A stretch of 64,000 nt of DNA from an uncultured Gammaproteobacteria bacterium (GTDB lineage Bacteria > Pseudomonadota > Gammaproteobacteria > PS1 > Pseudothioglobaceae), in contig CAJVZH010000001.1 in the NCBI GenBank assembly GCA_913020715.1, positions 124,001 to 188,000 on the forward strand, given 5' to 3'. The notes under the pieces were generated by a model, which saw only the letters and a program-made list of their open reading frames with translations, was not told the origin of the DNA and did no database searches. The position numbers and the translations under genes are program-made. Positions 1 to 13,255 of this stretch are shown here, in pieces. Positions within the stretch are counted from its first letter, which is position 1. Each line of letters begins with the position of its first letter.

Positions 1-228
1 TGCCGTTGAATTTGGACTGGCGATGTTAGAGCTTTCAATAAGTGTCTCATCGCCTTGTTTTGAGGCGCCAAGCGCTAAGTGGATGTTTGCGCATTGCAGC
101 AGATAACCTGCTTCAGAATCGTTGTAGTCTGAGGGGTGTAGGCCGTGATAATAATGGGTCAGATTTTGCTTGTTTTGCTCATTGAGTTCAACACCTTGCT
201 TTGCAAGATCTTCAATAATCGCTATCAT
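1..228 (-). CDS. Partial CDS running off the left edge (N-terminal ~76 aa, MIAIIEDLAKQGVELNEQNKQNLTHYYHGLHPSDYN...)
   Basis: Reverse-strand reading frame open from ATG at 228 to position 1; family not assigned. Confidence 0.55.
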   Translation of the reverse strand, partial: MIAIIEDLAKQGVELNEQNKQNLTHYYHGLHPSDYNDSEAGYLLQCANIHLALGASKQGDETLIESSNIASPNSTA

Positions 229-592
229 TTCAATTGATGTGCTTAATTATAAAGGGCGGGATGATAGACTATTATAAAAGGCTTTTTAGGGTTTTTTTTC
301 CAATAAACAGCTACAAGAGAAAAATAAAGGTAAATACAAAGGTTTTTCCATTAAATTCCGTAAGTTCTACTGGAATCACTTGGGCCCAGTAAGCAAGATT
401 TAAGGACTTGCAAAGAGCGGGAGGCTGGTTTGGTGAGGGCAGCTAATATTATCTGTTTGGCGAGGCATTGCGAGCGTTCCACTTGAGGGTTTTTCATTCC
501 AACTTGAGAATAACAACAAAAAATCATACACCTGTGACTTGATTAAAATCACTAAAACGGTATAATGTTGCGTTTGTGTATGGCCAGGGTGG

Positions 593-1770
<1,178 letters not shown>

Positions 1771-1800
1771 TTTTTTAATAATTTTTACAAGTAGGAGTAA

Positions 1801-2043
<243 letters not shown>

Positions 2044-2078
2044 TTTATTTCTTTTTCACCTAAATAAGGGTATTTGCT

Positions 2079-2549
2079 ATGAATATTAACGCTACGCTAT
2101 TTGGACAACTCATCATGTTCGGCCTGTTTGTTTGGTTTTGCATGAAGTTTGTCTGGCCGCCACTTGTTGAGGCGATGGCTGCACGTAAGAAAAGCATCGA
2201 AGAAGGTCTATTGGCAGCAGAGCAAGGTAGAGCAGAGCACGCACAAGCACAGCAAAAAGCTGAAGAACTTATTGCGAGCACTAAAAACCAAGCGAAAGAG
2301 ATTATTGATAACGCTGATAAGCAAGCTAACGTAATGATTGACAACGCTAAAGGCGCTGCAGTTGAAGAGGCTGACAAGATCAAAGCACATGCTAAATCTG
2401 AGCTTGATCAAGAAGTTGTTAGAGCGCGTAACGACCTGAAAGACCAAGTTTCGACTTTGGTTATGCAGGGTGTTAACTCAGTCCTAGAGAAGGAAGTCGA
2501 CGCGAAAGCGCACAAAGACATGCTTTCTAAATTGTCTCAATCACTATAG
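2079..2549 (+). CDS. atpF: F0F1 ATP synthase subunit b
   Basis: N-terminal TM plus long charged coiled coil; operon order. Confidence 0.97.
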   Translation: MNINATLFGQLIMFGLFVWFCMKFVWPPLVEAMAARKKSIEEGLLAAEQGRAEHAQAQQKAEELIASTKNQAKEIIDNADKQANVMIDNAKGAAVEEADKIKAHAKSELDQEVVRARNDLKDQVSTLVMQGVNSVLEKEVDAKAHKDMLSKLSQSL

Positions 2550-2558
2550 GTCTAGACG

Positions 2559-3107
2559 ATGGAATTATCAACAATTGCCAAGCCTTACGCACAAGCGATT
2601 TTTGACATTGCAGAGCAGGGCGGCTCACACTCTGAGTGGAGCAACCTACTTAGCGCTGCTAGTGCAATTATGTCTGATGACGCAACACAAGCTTTTGTGG
2701 CCTCTCCAAGTACAGGCAAGGATCAAAAGATTCAATTGATCTGTACGCTGCTTGAAAAAGCAATGGCTAAAAGCCTCAACTCGCAAGAGTCTTCGTTCAT
2801 CAACCTTATTCTTAACAACGACCGCACAGAGGCGATGAGCAGTATTGCTAACACCTTTGAAGCTGCGGTACTTGCTGCGAACCAAGGTAAGAACTTCACT
2901 GTTGTCAGTGCATATGAGTTAAGTGATGCAGAAGTTAAGGCAATCGTTGGTGACTTGTCATCTAAGCACAATACAACAGTTAATGTCGACACACTTGTAG
3001 ACGACACACTTACGGGTGGTGTTGTCATTAGAGAAGGCGACAAAGTAATCGATACATCAATTAAGGCAAAAGTAGACGCGTTGAGCGTTTGTTTGTCTGT
3101 AAATTAA
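2559..3107 (+). CDS. atpH: F0F1 ATP synthase subunit delta
   Basis: ELSTIAKPYAQAIFDIA N-terminus; operon order. Confidence 0.97.
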   Translation: MELSTIAKPYAQAIFDIAEQGGSHSEWSNLLSAASAIMSDDATQAFVASPSTGKDQKIQLICTLLEKAMAKSLNSQESSFINLILNNDRTEAMSSIANTFEAAVLAANQGKNFTVVSAYELSDAEVKAIVGDLSSKHNTTVNVDTLVDDTLTGGVVIREGDKVIDTSIKAKVDALSVCLSVN

Positions 3108-3127
3108 TTTTATAAGAGAGGTTAGTC

Positions 3128-4669
3128 ATGCAATTAAACGCTTCTGAAATCAGTGATTTAATTAAAAAACAAATAGAGGGTTTTGACTTTTCAGCAGAAG
3201 CCCGTACAGAAGGCACAGTAATTAGTGTGAGTGACGGCATCGTTCGTATTCACGGCCTAGCTGACGCCCAGTTCGGTGAAATGCTAGAATTCCCGGGAAA
3301 CACGTTCGGTATGGCGCTTAACCTTGAGCAAGATTCAGTTGGTGCAGTTGTACTAGGTGATTACCTTCATATTTCAGAAGGTGACACGGTTAAATGTACA
3401 AACCGCATCATGGAAGTGCCGGTTGGCCCTGAACTTCTTGGTCGTGTTGTTAGTCCTCTTGGACAAGCTATTGAAGGTAAAGGCGATGTTAACGCATCTT
3501 CATCACGTCCTCTAGAAGTTGTTGCACCAGGCGTTATCGAGAGAAAATCAGTTGATCAGCCAATCCAAACGGGTATTAAAGCGATCGACGCGATGGTTCC
3601 AATTGGTCGTGGTCAACGTGAGTTAATCATTGGTGACCGTCAAACGGGCAAAACTGCCGTTGCTATCGACGCGATCATTAACCAAAAAGGCACTGGTGTT
3701 AAATGTGTTTATGTTGCGATCGGTCAGAAAGCATCATCAATTGCTGCAGTTGTTCGTAAGCTTGAAGAGCATGGCGCATTAGAGCACACAATCATTGTTG
3801 CAGCGGCAGCATCCGATTCAGCGGCACTTCAATACATCGCTCCATACGCAGGTTGCGCAATGGCAGAGTATTTCCGTGATCGTGGTGAAGACGCACTTAT
3901 CGTTTATGATGACCTTACAAAACAAGCATGGGCTTACCGTGAAGTATCATTGCTATTGAAGCGCCCACCAGGACGTGAAGCTTACCCTGGCGACGTATTC
4001 TACTTACACTCACGTTTGCTAGAAAGAGCATCACGTGTGAATGCTGAATACGTAGAAATGATGACTAATGGCGAAGTTAAAGGCCAGACAGGTTCTTTGA
4101 CGGCATTGCCTATCATTGAGACGCAAGCGGGTGACGTATCTGCTTTCGTACCAACAAACGTAATTTCAATTACAGATGGTCAGATCTTCTTAGAAACTGA
4201 CTTATTTAACTCAGGCATCCGTCCAGCGATTAATGCGGGTCTATCAGTATCACGTGTAGGTGGTGCGGCACAGACTAAGATTATTAAGAAGCTCGGTGGT
4301 GGTATTCGTCTTGCACTAGCACAGTACCGTGAATTGGCAGCATTTGCTCAGTTCGCATCGGATTTGGACGCAGAAACGAAAGCGCAAATCGACCGTGGTC
4401 AGCGCATTACTGAGTTGATGAAGCAAGCACAATACGCACCATTAACAATTGCTGATATGGCAACATCTCTGTACGCTGGCAACTCTGGCGCACTTGATGA
4501 TATTGAAGTAAACCAAGTTGTGACTTTCGAAGGCGCGCTTCTTGCATACATGAATGCAAATCAAGCTGAGCTGATGGAGACGATCAACAGTGCTGGTGAC
4601 TATAACGACGAAATTGAAGCACAAATTAAGGCGGCAATTACAGACTTTAAGGCCAACCATACTTGGTAA
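3128..4669 (+). CDS. atpA: F0F1 ATP synthase subunit alpha
   Basis: 513 aa, GDRQTGKTA Walker A. Confidence 0.99.
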   Translation: MQLNASEISDLIKKQIEGFDFSAEARTEGTVISVSDGIVRIHGLADAQFGEMLEFPGNTFGMALNLEQDSVGAVVLGDYLHISEGDTVKCTNRIMEVPVGPELLGRVVSPLGQAIEGKGDVNASSSRPLEVVAPGVIERKSVDQPIQTGIKAIDAMVPIGRGQRELIIGDRQTGKTAVAIDAIINQKGTGVKCVYVAIGQKASSIAAVVRKLEEHGALEHTIIVAAAASDSAALQYIAPYAGCAMAEYFRDRGEDALIVYDDLTKQAWAYREVSLLLKRPPGREAYPGDVFYLHSRLLERASRVNAEYVEMMTNGEVKGQTGSLTALPIIETQAGDVSAFVPTNVISITDGQIFLETDLFNSGIRPAINAGLSVSRVGGAAQTKIIKKLGGGIRLALAQYRELAAFAQFASDLDAETKAQIDRGQRITELMKQAQYAPLTIADMATSLYAGNSGALDDIEVNQVVTFEGALLAYMNANQAELMETINSAGDYNDEIEAQIKAAITDFKANHTW

Positions 4670-4713
4670 AAACAATGACAGTAAAGTGTACACAAACTAA
4701 CTGGTAGACGACG

Positions 4714-5577
4714 ATGGCGGTAGGAAAAGAAATTAAGACGCAAATCGCGAGTATTAAAAATACTCAGAAGATTACTTCAGCTATGGAAATGGTTGCTGCG
4801 TCTAAAATGAAAAAAGCACAGAACAGAATGTTGGCGTCTCGCCCATATTCTGAAAAAATTGCCAAGGTGATTGGTCATTTGGCGCATGCCAGTTCTGAGT
4901 ATAAGCATCCTTATATGACGACTCCTGAGAGTGTGAAACGTATTGGCGTTATCATGATCTCAAGTGACAGAGGCTTGTGTGGTGGTTTAAACACCAACCT
5001 GTTTAGAAGTTTTTTGAAAAATGTGCTTGCTTGGCAGGCCGAAGGTGTTGAAGTAGAACTTTGCACCATTGGCAAGAAGAGCACATCATTTTTCAAAAAT
5101 TCTGGTCTTGAAATCGTCTCGGTATTAACCGATATTGGCGATACGCCGCATTTTGACGACCTACTGGGCACGATTAAGGTGATGTTGGATCGTTACGATT
5201 CGGGCGAGCTTGATCAAATCATGGTGGCTTATAATCACTATGAAAACACGATGACGCAAGTGCCAACGGTTAAGCAAATTGTGCCGATGGAAGCGTCAGA
5301 GATGGAGGACATGGGCCATCATTGGGACTATATCTATGAGCCGGATGCAGAAGCTGCATTGGGCGCATTATTGGTTCGTTATATCGAAGCATTAGTTTAT
5401 CAAGGAATCGTTGAAAACATTGCTTGTGAACAATCGTCACGAATGATTGCGATGAAGAGCGCAACTGATAACGCTGGCGATATGATTAAAGAGTTAGAGT
5501 TAATTTACAATAAGGCAAGGCAAGCTGCAATTACTCAGGAAATTTCTGAGATTGTTAGTGGCGCCGCTGCTGTTTAG
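4714..5577 (+). CDS. atpG: F0F1 ATP synthase subunit gamma
   Basis: [27 protein letters not shown]-terminal [14 protein letters not shown]. Confidence 0.99.
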   Translation: MAVGKEIKTQIASIKNTQKITSAMEMVAASKMKKAQNRMLASRPYSEKIAKVIGHLAHASSEYKHPYMTTPESVKRIGVIMISSDRGLCGGLNTNLFRSFLKNVLAWQAEGVEVELCTIGKKSTSFFKNSGLEIVSVLTDIGDTPHFDDLLGTIKVMLDRYDSGELDQIMVAYNHYENTMTQVPTVKQIVPMEASEMEDMGHHWDYIYEPDAEAALGALLVRYIEALVYQGIVENIACEQSSRMIAMKSATDNAGDMIKELELIYNKARQAAITQEISEIVSGAAAV

Positions 5578-5583
5578 ATTTAG

Positions 5584-6978
<1,395 letters not shown>

Positions 6979-7395
6979 ATGTCAGTAATTCATGTTGATG
7001 TAGTTAGCGCAACTGAGGAGATTTACTCAGGCGATGCAAACTGTGTGTTTGCACCTGCCAGCATGGGTGAAATCGGTGTATATCCTATGCACGTTCCGTT
7101 AATAAGTACACTTAAGCCAGGAGAGGTAAGAGTTGAGACAGAAAATGGCGTTGAATCCATCTATGTTTCGGGCGGTATTGTTGAAGTTCAGCCACATACA
7201 GTGACGATCTTCTCTGATACAGCCATCCGCGCCCATGACTTAGATGAGTCTAAGGCGATTGAAGCTAAACAACGTGCAGAAGAGGCTATGGCCAATGCAC
7301 AGTCTGACCAAGAGGTTTCAACAACTCAAGCAGCACTTGCTGAGTCTATGGCCCAGCTTCAAATGATTAGTAAAATGCGTGGTAGGAAAGGTTAA
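6979..7395 (+). CDS. atpC: F0F1 ATP synthase subunit epsilon
   Basis: Epsilon-like sequence; last gene of atp operon. Confidence 0.97.
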   Translation: MSVIHVDVVSATEEIYSGDANCVFAPASMGEIGVYPMHVPLISTLKPGEVRVETENGVESIYVSGGIVEVQPHTVTIFSDTAIRAHDLDESKAIEAKQRAEEAMANAQSDQEVSTTQAALAESMAQLQMISKMRGRKG

Positions 7396-7697
7396 ATTGC
7401 ATTGAAGCGGACTTTTTTAAAGTCAACAACCTTGTTATCACACACTAAAACGCCTTCTTCTTGAAGGCGTTTTATTTTTACGCTAATATCATCAGCAAAA
7501 CCACCCAACTCTCCGTTTGATTTGACCACTCTATGGCAAGGCACTTCAGGCGCAAATGGATTTTTATTCATTGCACTACCCACGGCTCGATGCGCTCTTG
7601 GCCGACCTATCATCGCAGCCAGTCCGGCATAGGTAATGACCATTCCACGTGGAACTTTTTTCAGTGCCTTGTAGCATTGGGATTGAAACTCGGTCAT
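7392..7697 (-). CDS. MGMT-family (O6-alkylguanine-DNA alkyltransferase C-terminal domain) protein, 101 aa
   Basis: PCHRVV active-site motif; short ATL/MGMT-like architecture. Confidence 0.88.
   Translation of the reverse strand: MTEFQSQCYKALKKVPRGMVITYAGLAAMIGRPRAHRAVGSAMNKNPFAPEVPCHRVVKSNGELGGFADDISVKIKRLQEEGVLVCDNKVVDFKKVRFNAI
7447..7479 (+). terminator. Rho-independent terminator for the atp operon, embedded in the convergent MGMT-family CDS
   Basis: Perfect 11-bp stem AAAACGCCTTC (7447-7457) / GAAGGCGTTTT (7463-7473), 5-nt loop, then ATTTTT. Confidence 0.8.
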
Positions 7698-8227
7698 TTT
7701 AAATAGGCGGCCATTAAGTCGTCGTATTTATTCTGCGCAGTCAGCAGAAGGTCACATACCTCACGAACTGCGCCATTACCACCGCTATTCTGCGTGATTA
7801 ATACTGCGTGTTCTTTGACAAAAGGATGGGCATTGGCCACTGCAATTGGCAAGGCTACTTTAGACATCACCGGCAGATCAATAACATCATCCCCGGCATA
7901 GGCAACTTGTCTCGGCTGCAAATCCAGTTTTGTTAGCAACTCTTCATAGGCGATGACTTTGTTGGATTGTCCTTGGTAATAATGCTTTACACCCAACCCA
8001 TCCATTCGATGAGCGACGCATTTGGCGTGTCTTGCTGAAATGATGGCAACCTCAATACCAGAATCTCGCAGCATTTTTATACCATGACCATCCAGAGCAT
8101 TAAAGCGCTTGAACTCACCGCCGTTGTCGTCAAAATATAACCCGCCATCGGTGAGCGCACCATCAACATCTAATATGAGAAGTTTTATCGATTTAGCGCT
8201 GTCTGATACTTTGCTGTCAGGAATCAT
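7694..8227 (-). CDS. kdsC: HAD-family phosphatase, KdsC-like (3-deoxy-D-manno-octulosonate 8-phosphatase)
   Basis: LLILDVDGALTDGGLYFDDNGGE...FNALDGHGIKML, typical KdsC-type motifs. Confidence 0.85.
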   Translation of the reverse strand: MIPDSKVSDSAKSIKLLILDVDGALTDGGLYFDDNGGEFKRFNALDGHGIKMLRDSGIEVAIISARHAKCVAHRMDGLGVKHYYQGQSNKVIAYEELLTKLDLQPRQVAYAGDDVIDLPVMSKVALPIAVANAHPFVKEHAVLITQNSGGNGAVREVCDLLLTAQNKYDDLMAAYLK

Positions 8228-8299
8228 AAGACGAGAATTATTAAGAACGTATACTATTGCGCTTATTGTACCAAGGGTCGGTGTTGGGTGTTTTAGCTT

Positions 8300-9166
8300 T
8301 TAATTGCAAGAAACGCTATTTTTATACCTGCCTCTGAGTAGCTTTCGTTTCTGTTGGTTGCTATCGATAAACGCAGAACGGTTATGGAGCACATTGTTGC
8401 AAACTAGGCCTTCGCCTGCAGCCAATTTGTACATGTGGTGAATTTCTGTGTCACTATCAAGAAAGTCATTTAGTGCGCAAAGTGCGTCACTAATTTCACC
8501 CGAATCAAGCCAGTGAATATTTCTCTTGCGTTGAGTAAATCGCATTTTGGGTTTTTGAGATGCCTTATCAATAAAAAATACCGGCCCAATAGAAGCCTCT
8601 CTAACAATTTTATCATCCTCTCGTCGCTCAGGAATGGTTAGCGCCGCTGGTTGTGATAGAGCACAAATAATGTCAGGATTGCGCTCTCTAAAGTGGATAT
8701 AGAGCATTTCTGGGTCTATCCAGTGATTATTACCACCTTTGCTGGCACTTTCAATGCAATACAAAGAGAATGCGCCAACAAGGGCATTCATTGGGTTGTA
8801 GTAGCCGTCGGTATGCCAATTAAGAGCTTTATTGCTGTAAGGCACGTAGCCAACCTTTTTTGGGGTATTAGTGTCTTCAATGACAACAAGGCCGTCGTCT
8901 TCCACGCAGAGGTGTTGATCAAAATCAACAAGGCCCAATTGCGCATTAATAGAGTGTATCGAACCTCTTGTATCGTCATTAGGTTTGACCTTTATAAATG
9001 AGAGATTGTTGCTGCGGCAGTTATCTGCAATTGCTTTTTTTTCAGCACTTGAAAGCTGCAAAGGGTTGTTAATCTCTATAAAAAGAGACTCGGGTTTTGA
9101 GCGATAATTGGCGAGCTTTTCGTCTCGCCAAGTTTCGTATTGTTGTTGCTGGAAAGTTTCCAACAT
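8300..9166 (-). CDS. TauD/TfdA-family Fe(II)/2-oxoglutarate dioxygenase (gamma-butyrobetaine-hydroxylase-like)
   Basis: HxD motif (NWHTDGYYNP), distal His (VLHNRSAF), C-terminal Arg region; start taken at internal Met so it does not overlap yidC. Confidence 0.7.
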   Translation of the reverse strand: MLETFQQQQYETWRDEKLANYRSKPESLFIEINNPLQLSSAEKKAIADNCRSNNLSFIKVKPNDDTRGSIHSINAQLGLVDFDQHLCVEDDGLVVIEDTNTPKKVGYVPYSNKALNWHTDGYYNPMNALVGAFSLYCIESASKGGNNHWIDPEMLYIHFRERNPDIICALSQPAALTIPERREDDKIVREASIGPVFFIDKASQKPKMRFTQRKRNIHWLDSGEISDALCALNDFLDSDTEIHHMYKLAAGEGLVCNNVLHNRSAFIDSNQQKRKLLRGRYKNSVSCN

Positions 9167-9176
9167 CGATTGCTCT

Positions 9177-10826
9177 TTAGGCTTCTTTCTTCTCTCCATA
9201 GCGCTTGTTGATAAACATTTGCTGGGCGATAGAAAGTAGGTTGTTGGTTACCCAGTAAAGCACCAAGCCTGCCGGGAAGAACAAGAAGAACACAGTAAAT
9301 ACTATCGGCAGCATCATCATAATTTTTGCTTGCATCGGGTCCGCTGGTGGCGGATTCAGACGCTGCTGGTACCACATTGATGCGCCCATAATTAGCGGCA
9401 TGATGAAGTACGGGTCTTTTGCTGAGAGATCTGGCAAGTAGAAGAATGACATGTGTCTTAATTCAACCATTTCTTGCAATACCCAGTACATCGAGATGAA
9501 GACTGGGATCTGCACAAGGATTGGTAAACAACCTGCTGCTGGGTTGACCTTTTCTTTCTTGTAAAGCTCCATGGTCTTTTTGCCAATTTTTTGTTTGTCG
9601 TCACCATAAGTCTCTTTAATCTTGGCCAAACGTGGCGCCAGTTTTCTCATGCCAGCCATCGAGCGGTAAGATTTTTCGGAGAGCTTGTAGAAGGCCAACT
9701 TAATCGTTAGGGTGACCGCAATAATAGCGAAACCCCAGCTAGCAATAAAGCTATAAATCCAATGAAGGTACGTTGATAATGGCTTGGCAAAAATGTAAAG
9801 GAAGCTGTAGTCAACAGTTCTGTCCAGGCCTTCGGCTAAATTTTCTAGTCGAATGTGCTCCTTAGGGCCAATATAGAGCTCACTGCTTGCCAATACCGCT
9901 TGCGCTCCTGGCGCAATGAAGACGCGCGGATTGATGGTTGTCAAGATGAATTTTCCTTGCTCGGTTTTAGCAGTGTAGGTGCTGGAAACGTTGGCATCCG
10001 GTATCCATGCAGCAAAGAAGTAGTGCTGAATCATGGCAGCCCAGCCGCCCGTAGAGGTGGTTTCTGGCTGTTCATCAAACTCGTCAAAGTCAAACTTTTC
10101 AAAGACGCCATCATCTTCGGCATTTTTAATATAAATAGCGCCACCAGCAAAGTTTTGCATCATTAGGCTTGAGCCGCTTTCGACGGCACTGCGTGATAGG
10201 CGAGTATAAGTGCCAGCCTCTTGCTGAGAGTCGCTGTTGTTGGTAACAACGTAGTCTAGCCCGATTGTGTAGCTATCCGGCTTAAAGTGATAGTTTTTGG
10301 TGATAGTAACGCCATTTTCACCCTGCCAAGTTAGAGGGACAATGAGTTCGCTATTGCTTCCTAAGAAGTAGTTTTGTTTCGCTGAGCTGAATTCTGCGTG
10401 TTCGTCCGGTAAATGCTCGGTTGGGTACAGGCCGCTTTGTGCGTGGAAGGTGTTGCCATCAAGGTTACTTAGTAGTTGGAATTTTGCATCTGAGTTGAAC
10501 TCGTTATCATAATCGTTCAGATAGGCGCTCTGAATAGTGCCGCCTCTGTGTGAAATTTCAACCGTTAAAAGGTCTGTAGTAATCGTTGTATAAGCGCTCT
10601 GACTTGTCGCTGCAGTGGTACTGGTCGGCACATCTGATGCAGGGGCTGAGCTAAGCGCAGTACTAGGGATGTCGCTTGATTCGCTAGATGTGTCAAGCGC
10701 AGTAATACTGGTTTGGGTGACAGTATTGCCATTGGCGTCTGTTGTCTGCTTGATCTCCCACTGATCCCATAACAGAAACACAGTTAATCCGATAGCGATA
10801 ACAAGAAATAATTTTTGATTGTCCAT
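9177..10826 (-). CDS. yidC: Membrane protein insertase YidC
   Basis: 549 aa, MDNQKLFLVIAIGLTVFLLWDQW N-terminus and 60KD IMP C-terminus. Confidence 0.98.
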   Translation of the reverse strand: MDNQKLFLVIAIGLTVFLLWDQWEIKQTTDANGNTVTQTSITALDTSSESSDIPSTALSSAPASDVPTSTTAATSQSAYTTITTDLLTVEISHRGGTIQSAYLNDYDNEFNSDAKFQLLSNLDGNTFHAQSGLYPTEHLPDEHAEFSSAKQNYFLGSNSELIVPLTWQGENGVTITKNYHFKPDSYTIGLDYVVTNNSDSQQEAGTYTRLSRSAVESGSSLMMQNFAGGAIYIKNAEDDGVFEKFDFDEFDEQPETTSTGGWAAMIQHYFFAAWIPDANVSSTYTAKTEQGKFILTTINPRVFIAPGAQAVLASSELYIGPKEHIRLENLAEGLDRTVDYSFLYIFAKPLSTYLHWIYSFIASWGFAIIAVTLTIKLAFYKLSEKSYRSMAGMRKLAPRLAKIKETYGDDKQKIGKKTMELYKKEKVNPAAGCLPILVQIPVFISMYWVLQEMVELRHMSFFYLPDLSAKDPYFIMPLIMGASMWYQQRLNPPPADPMQAKIMMMLPIVFTVFFLFFPAGLVLYWVTNNLLSIAQQMFINKRYGEKKEA

Positions 10827-10844
10827 AATAATTCTGGGTTTTAA

Positions 10845-11069
10845 TTAATGAGAGAGTTTTTTTGGCACCGGGTCAAATGTGGCTTCGGACCAAGGATGGC
10901 ATTTGCTAATGCGTTTTACCCCTAAGCCGATGCCCCTTATTGCGCCGTGCTCCTGAATGGCTTCTGAAGTGTATTCAGAGCAACTCGGGATGTGGCGACA
11001 ATTATTGCCCAGTAATGGGCTAATCAGCCACTGGTAAAGCTTAATTGGGATGAGGAGTAGTGCGCGCAT
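10845..11069 (-). CDS. yidD: Membrane protein insertion efficiency factor YidD
   Basis: [31 protein letters not shown] motif; start from internal Met. Confidence 0.93.
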   Translation of the reverse strand: MRALLLIPIKLYQWLISPLLGNNCRHIPSCSEYTSEAIQEHGAIRGIGLGVKRISKCHPWSEATFDPVPKKLSH

Positions 11070-11073
11070 ACGT

Positions 11074-11415
11074 CTATGCCTCAGAAGCCTTTCTGAACAA
11101 GTTCGATAAATCAGCCACCAAGCTTTTATTGTCAACTTGATGAGATTTTTTGGCCATGACGACCACGTCAAAATTGCTCAACTGTGTTTGCTGCAGTCTA
11201 AATGTTTCTCGCGCTAAGCGTTTACGAAGGTTGCGATCCACAGCCTTTTTATACACTTTTTTTGAGATTGCTAATCCGAGTCTTGGTGTTGACTCATTCG
11301 AGGAGACGGCAACAAGTTGCCAAAATTTCCCTTGGGTACGTTTGCCCTTCTGGAAAATGTGTGCGTAGTCACTAGCTTTAGTTATGCGCACACCTCGAGT
11401 GAGCGAGCAAATCAT
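11074..11415 (-). CDS. rnpA: Ribonuclease P protein component
   Basis: [13 protein letters not shown] RNase P signature; rpmH upstream. Confidence 0.95.
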   Translation of the reverse strand: MICSLTRGVRITKASDYAHIFQKGKRTQGKFWQLVAVSSNESTPRLGLAISKKVYKKAVDRNLRKRLARETFRLQQTQLSNFDVVVMAKKSHQVDNKSLVADLSNLFRKASEA

Positions 11416-11419
11416 TTGA

Positions 11420-11554
11420 TTATGCTGCTAGGCGCTTACGACCTTTTTTTCTGCGTGCATTGATGACAGCGCGACCAGAGCGTGTTTTCATTCTGGCTCT
11501 GAAGCCATGAGTACGTTTACGTTTTAATACGCTAGGTTGGAAAGTTCTTTTCAT
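11420..11554 (-). CDS. rpmH: 50S ribosomal protein L34
   Basis: Manual translation: [44 protein letters not shown] (44 aa); not in the supplied ORF list. Confidence 0.97.
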   Translation of the reverse strand: MKRTFQPSVLKRKRTHGFRARMKTRSGRAVINARRKKGRKRLAA

Positions 11555-11663
11555 AATGAATATCTGTCAGCAAAATCTTGCAATTTTACCATAGTTGTTT
11601 CAGGGATACATCTTTGTTAAGCTTAGCTTTCACTGTCATAATAGAAGAAAAAAGTTTAATCTA

Positions 11664-12749
11664 ATGGACTTAATATATTGGCTTTGGTTGTTGAAGGCGC
11701 CTCGAATTGGGGTTAAGACTTTTTACGATACATTGAAAGTCTTTGAGGCGCCAAAAGATGTTTTTGATGCAGAGCTCATCACTCTTAGGCAAAGTGGGCT
11801 TTTTAGCAAGGCCACCCTAGCGTATCTTGCACTTAAGGATTTAAGTGTTGCTGATAAAGATCTGGCTTGGGGGCAAGGGGATAAATGCCACATAATTAGC
11901 ATTATCGACGCCACTTATCCAAAATTATTGGCGCAAATATCAGACCCGCCACCGTTGCTCTATGTATTGGGCAATGTGGATGTGTTGAATAAGCCTCAAT
12001 TGGGCATAGTGGGCAGCAGAAATCCAACAGCGGGCGGCAAGCGGATCACCAAAGAGTTGTCGACAAGCGTGAGCTTGAGTGGTCTTGTGATTACCAGTGG
12101 CATGGCTACTGGTATTGATGGCGAGGCGCATATTGCCGCGCTTGAGACGACTGGTGAGACGATTGCTGTTTGTGGTACGGGTTTGGACAGAATATATCCA
12201 GCAAAGCACAGAGCCTTGGCGCACCAGATTAGTGCGCAAGGCGCATTGGTCTCCGAATTTTCAATCGGTACGACGCCCATGGCGCAAAATTTTCCTCGAA
12301 GAAACCGCTTGATTAGCGGCATGAGCCTGGGTGTTTTGGTGGTTGAGGCAAGCATTAAAAGTGGCTCAATGATCACTGCACGTTTAGCTCTTGAACAAGG
12401 CCGTGAGGTTTTTGCCGTGCCGGGATCGATCCATTCGCCGTTATCAACGGGGCCGCATGAATTATTAAAGCAAGGCGGTGTTTTAACGAGAAATGCTGAG
12501 GACATACTGAATGAGCTGTCATTTGAGTCTGAGCCTTGCATTCCCCTGATTAAGCAGTACAATGGCGACAAAGATGTGGATAATGAAATCAGCGAACTAT
12601 TAAAATTCCTGTCATATGAAGCAATATCGGTGGATGAGCTAGTTGAAAAAAGCAAACTGAGTCCCCAAGTAGTAAGCCAGACGTTACTAATGCTTGAGCT
12701 TTCTAATAGGGTGAGTAAGGTGGGTGTAGCAACTTTTGTATTAATTTGA
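11664..12749 (+). CDS. dprA: DNA processing protein DprA/Smf
   Basis: Rossmann GSR/GMATGIDGEAH motifs, PRRNRLISGMS; start at MDLIYW. Confidence 0.95.
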   Translation: MDLIYWLWLLKAPRIGVKTFYDTLKVFEAPKDVFDAELITLRQSGLFSKATLAYLALKDLSVADKDLAWGQGDKCHIISIIDATYPKLLAQISDPPPLLYVLGNVDVLNKPQLGIVGSRNPTAGGKRITKELSTSVSLSGLVITSGMATGIDGEAHIAALETTGETIAVCGTGLDRIYPAKHRALAHQISAQGALVSEFSIGTTPMAQNFPRRNRLISGMSLGVLVVEASIKSGSMITARLALEQGREVFAVPGSIHSPLSTGPHELLKQGGVLTRNAEDILNELSFESEPCIPLIKQYNGDKDVDNEISELLKFLSYEAISVDELVEKSKLSPQVVSQTLLMLELSNRVSKVGVATFVLI

Positions 12750-12758
12750 TGAGGTTTT

Positions 12759-13247
12759 ATGACAAATAATATTCTTGATGTCTTGACTTTTATGTTCGAC
12801 TTCTTATTTGAATCCTCTGAACAGGATTCCGCGCACGAACTTGACGATGACCTTTTAAAGGCGCATTTGTCAGAGGCGGGATTTGATGATGGGCGCATTG
12901 ATAAAGCCCTTAATTGGTTAGAAAATATCGCCGCCTTGCAAGAAGGCAAGCTTGATACTTTTGTCACAACCCATAATTCCGTACGAATATACTCTGAAGC
13001 AGAACAAGGCAAGCTCAGCGCCAAAGCCCGTGGTTTTATTATGTTTATGGAAAACATGGGTCAGCTCAGCGCCGCTCAGCGTGAAATGGTAATTGAGCAG
13101 GTAATGACACTGGAAGATTCAACGCTGTCAATGGATGACCTTAAATGGGTTGTGATGATGGTGATTGGTAACAGCGAAGAAACCGCCATGCCAACTCAAT
13201 GGTTGGAGTCCATCGTTTTTTATGATGACAATCCTTCCTTACACTAG
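12759..13247 (+). CDS. smg: Smg/DUF494 family protein
   Basis: NILDVLTFMFDFLFE N-terminus; dprA-smg-topA order. Confidence 0.92.
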   Translation: MTNNILDVLTFMFDFLFESSEQDSAHELDDDLLKAHLSEAGFDDGRIDKALNWLENIAALQEGKLDTFVTTHNSVRIYSEAEQGKLSAKARGFIMFMENMGQLSAAQREMVIEQVMTLEDSTLSMDDLKWVVMMVIGNSEETAMPTQWLESIVFYDDNPSLH

Positions 13248-13255
13248 ACCACAGT

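Noticed and set aside
11555-11663. oriC between rpmH and dprA
   Set aside because: No clear TTATCCACA-like box cluster or dnaA adjacency in this short gap.
11996-13057. 353-aa minus-strand ORF opposite dprA/smg
   Set aside because: Fully antisense to well-supported dprA and smg; Ser/Leu/Pro-rich low-complexity composition typical of shadow ORFs.
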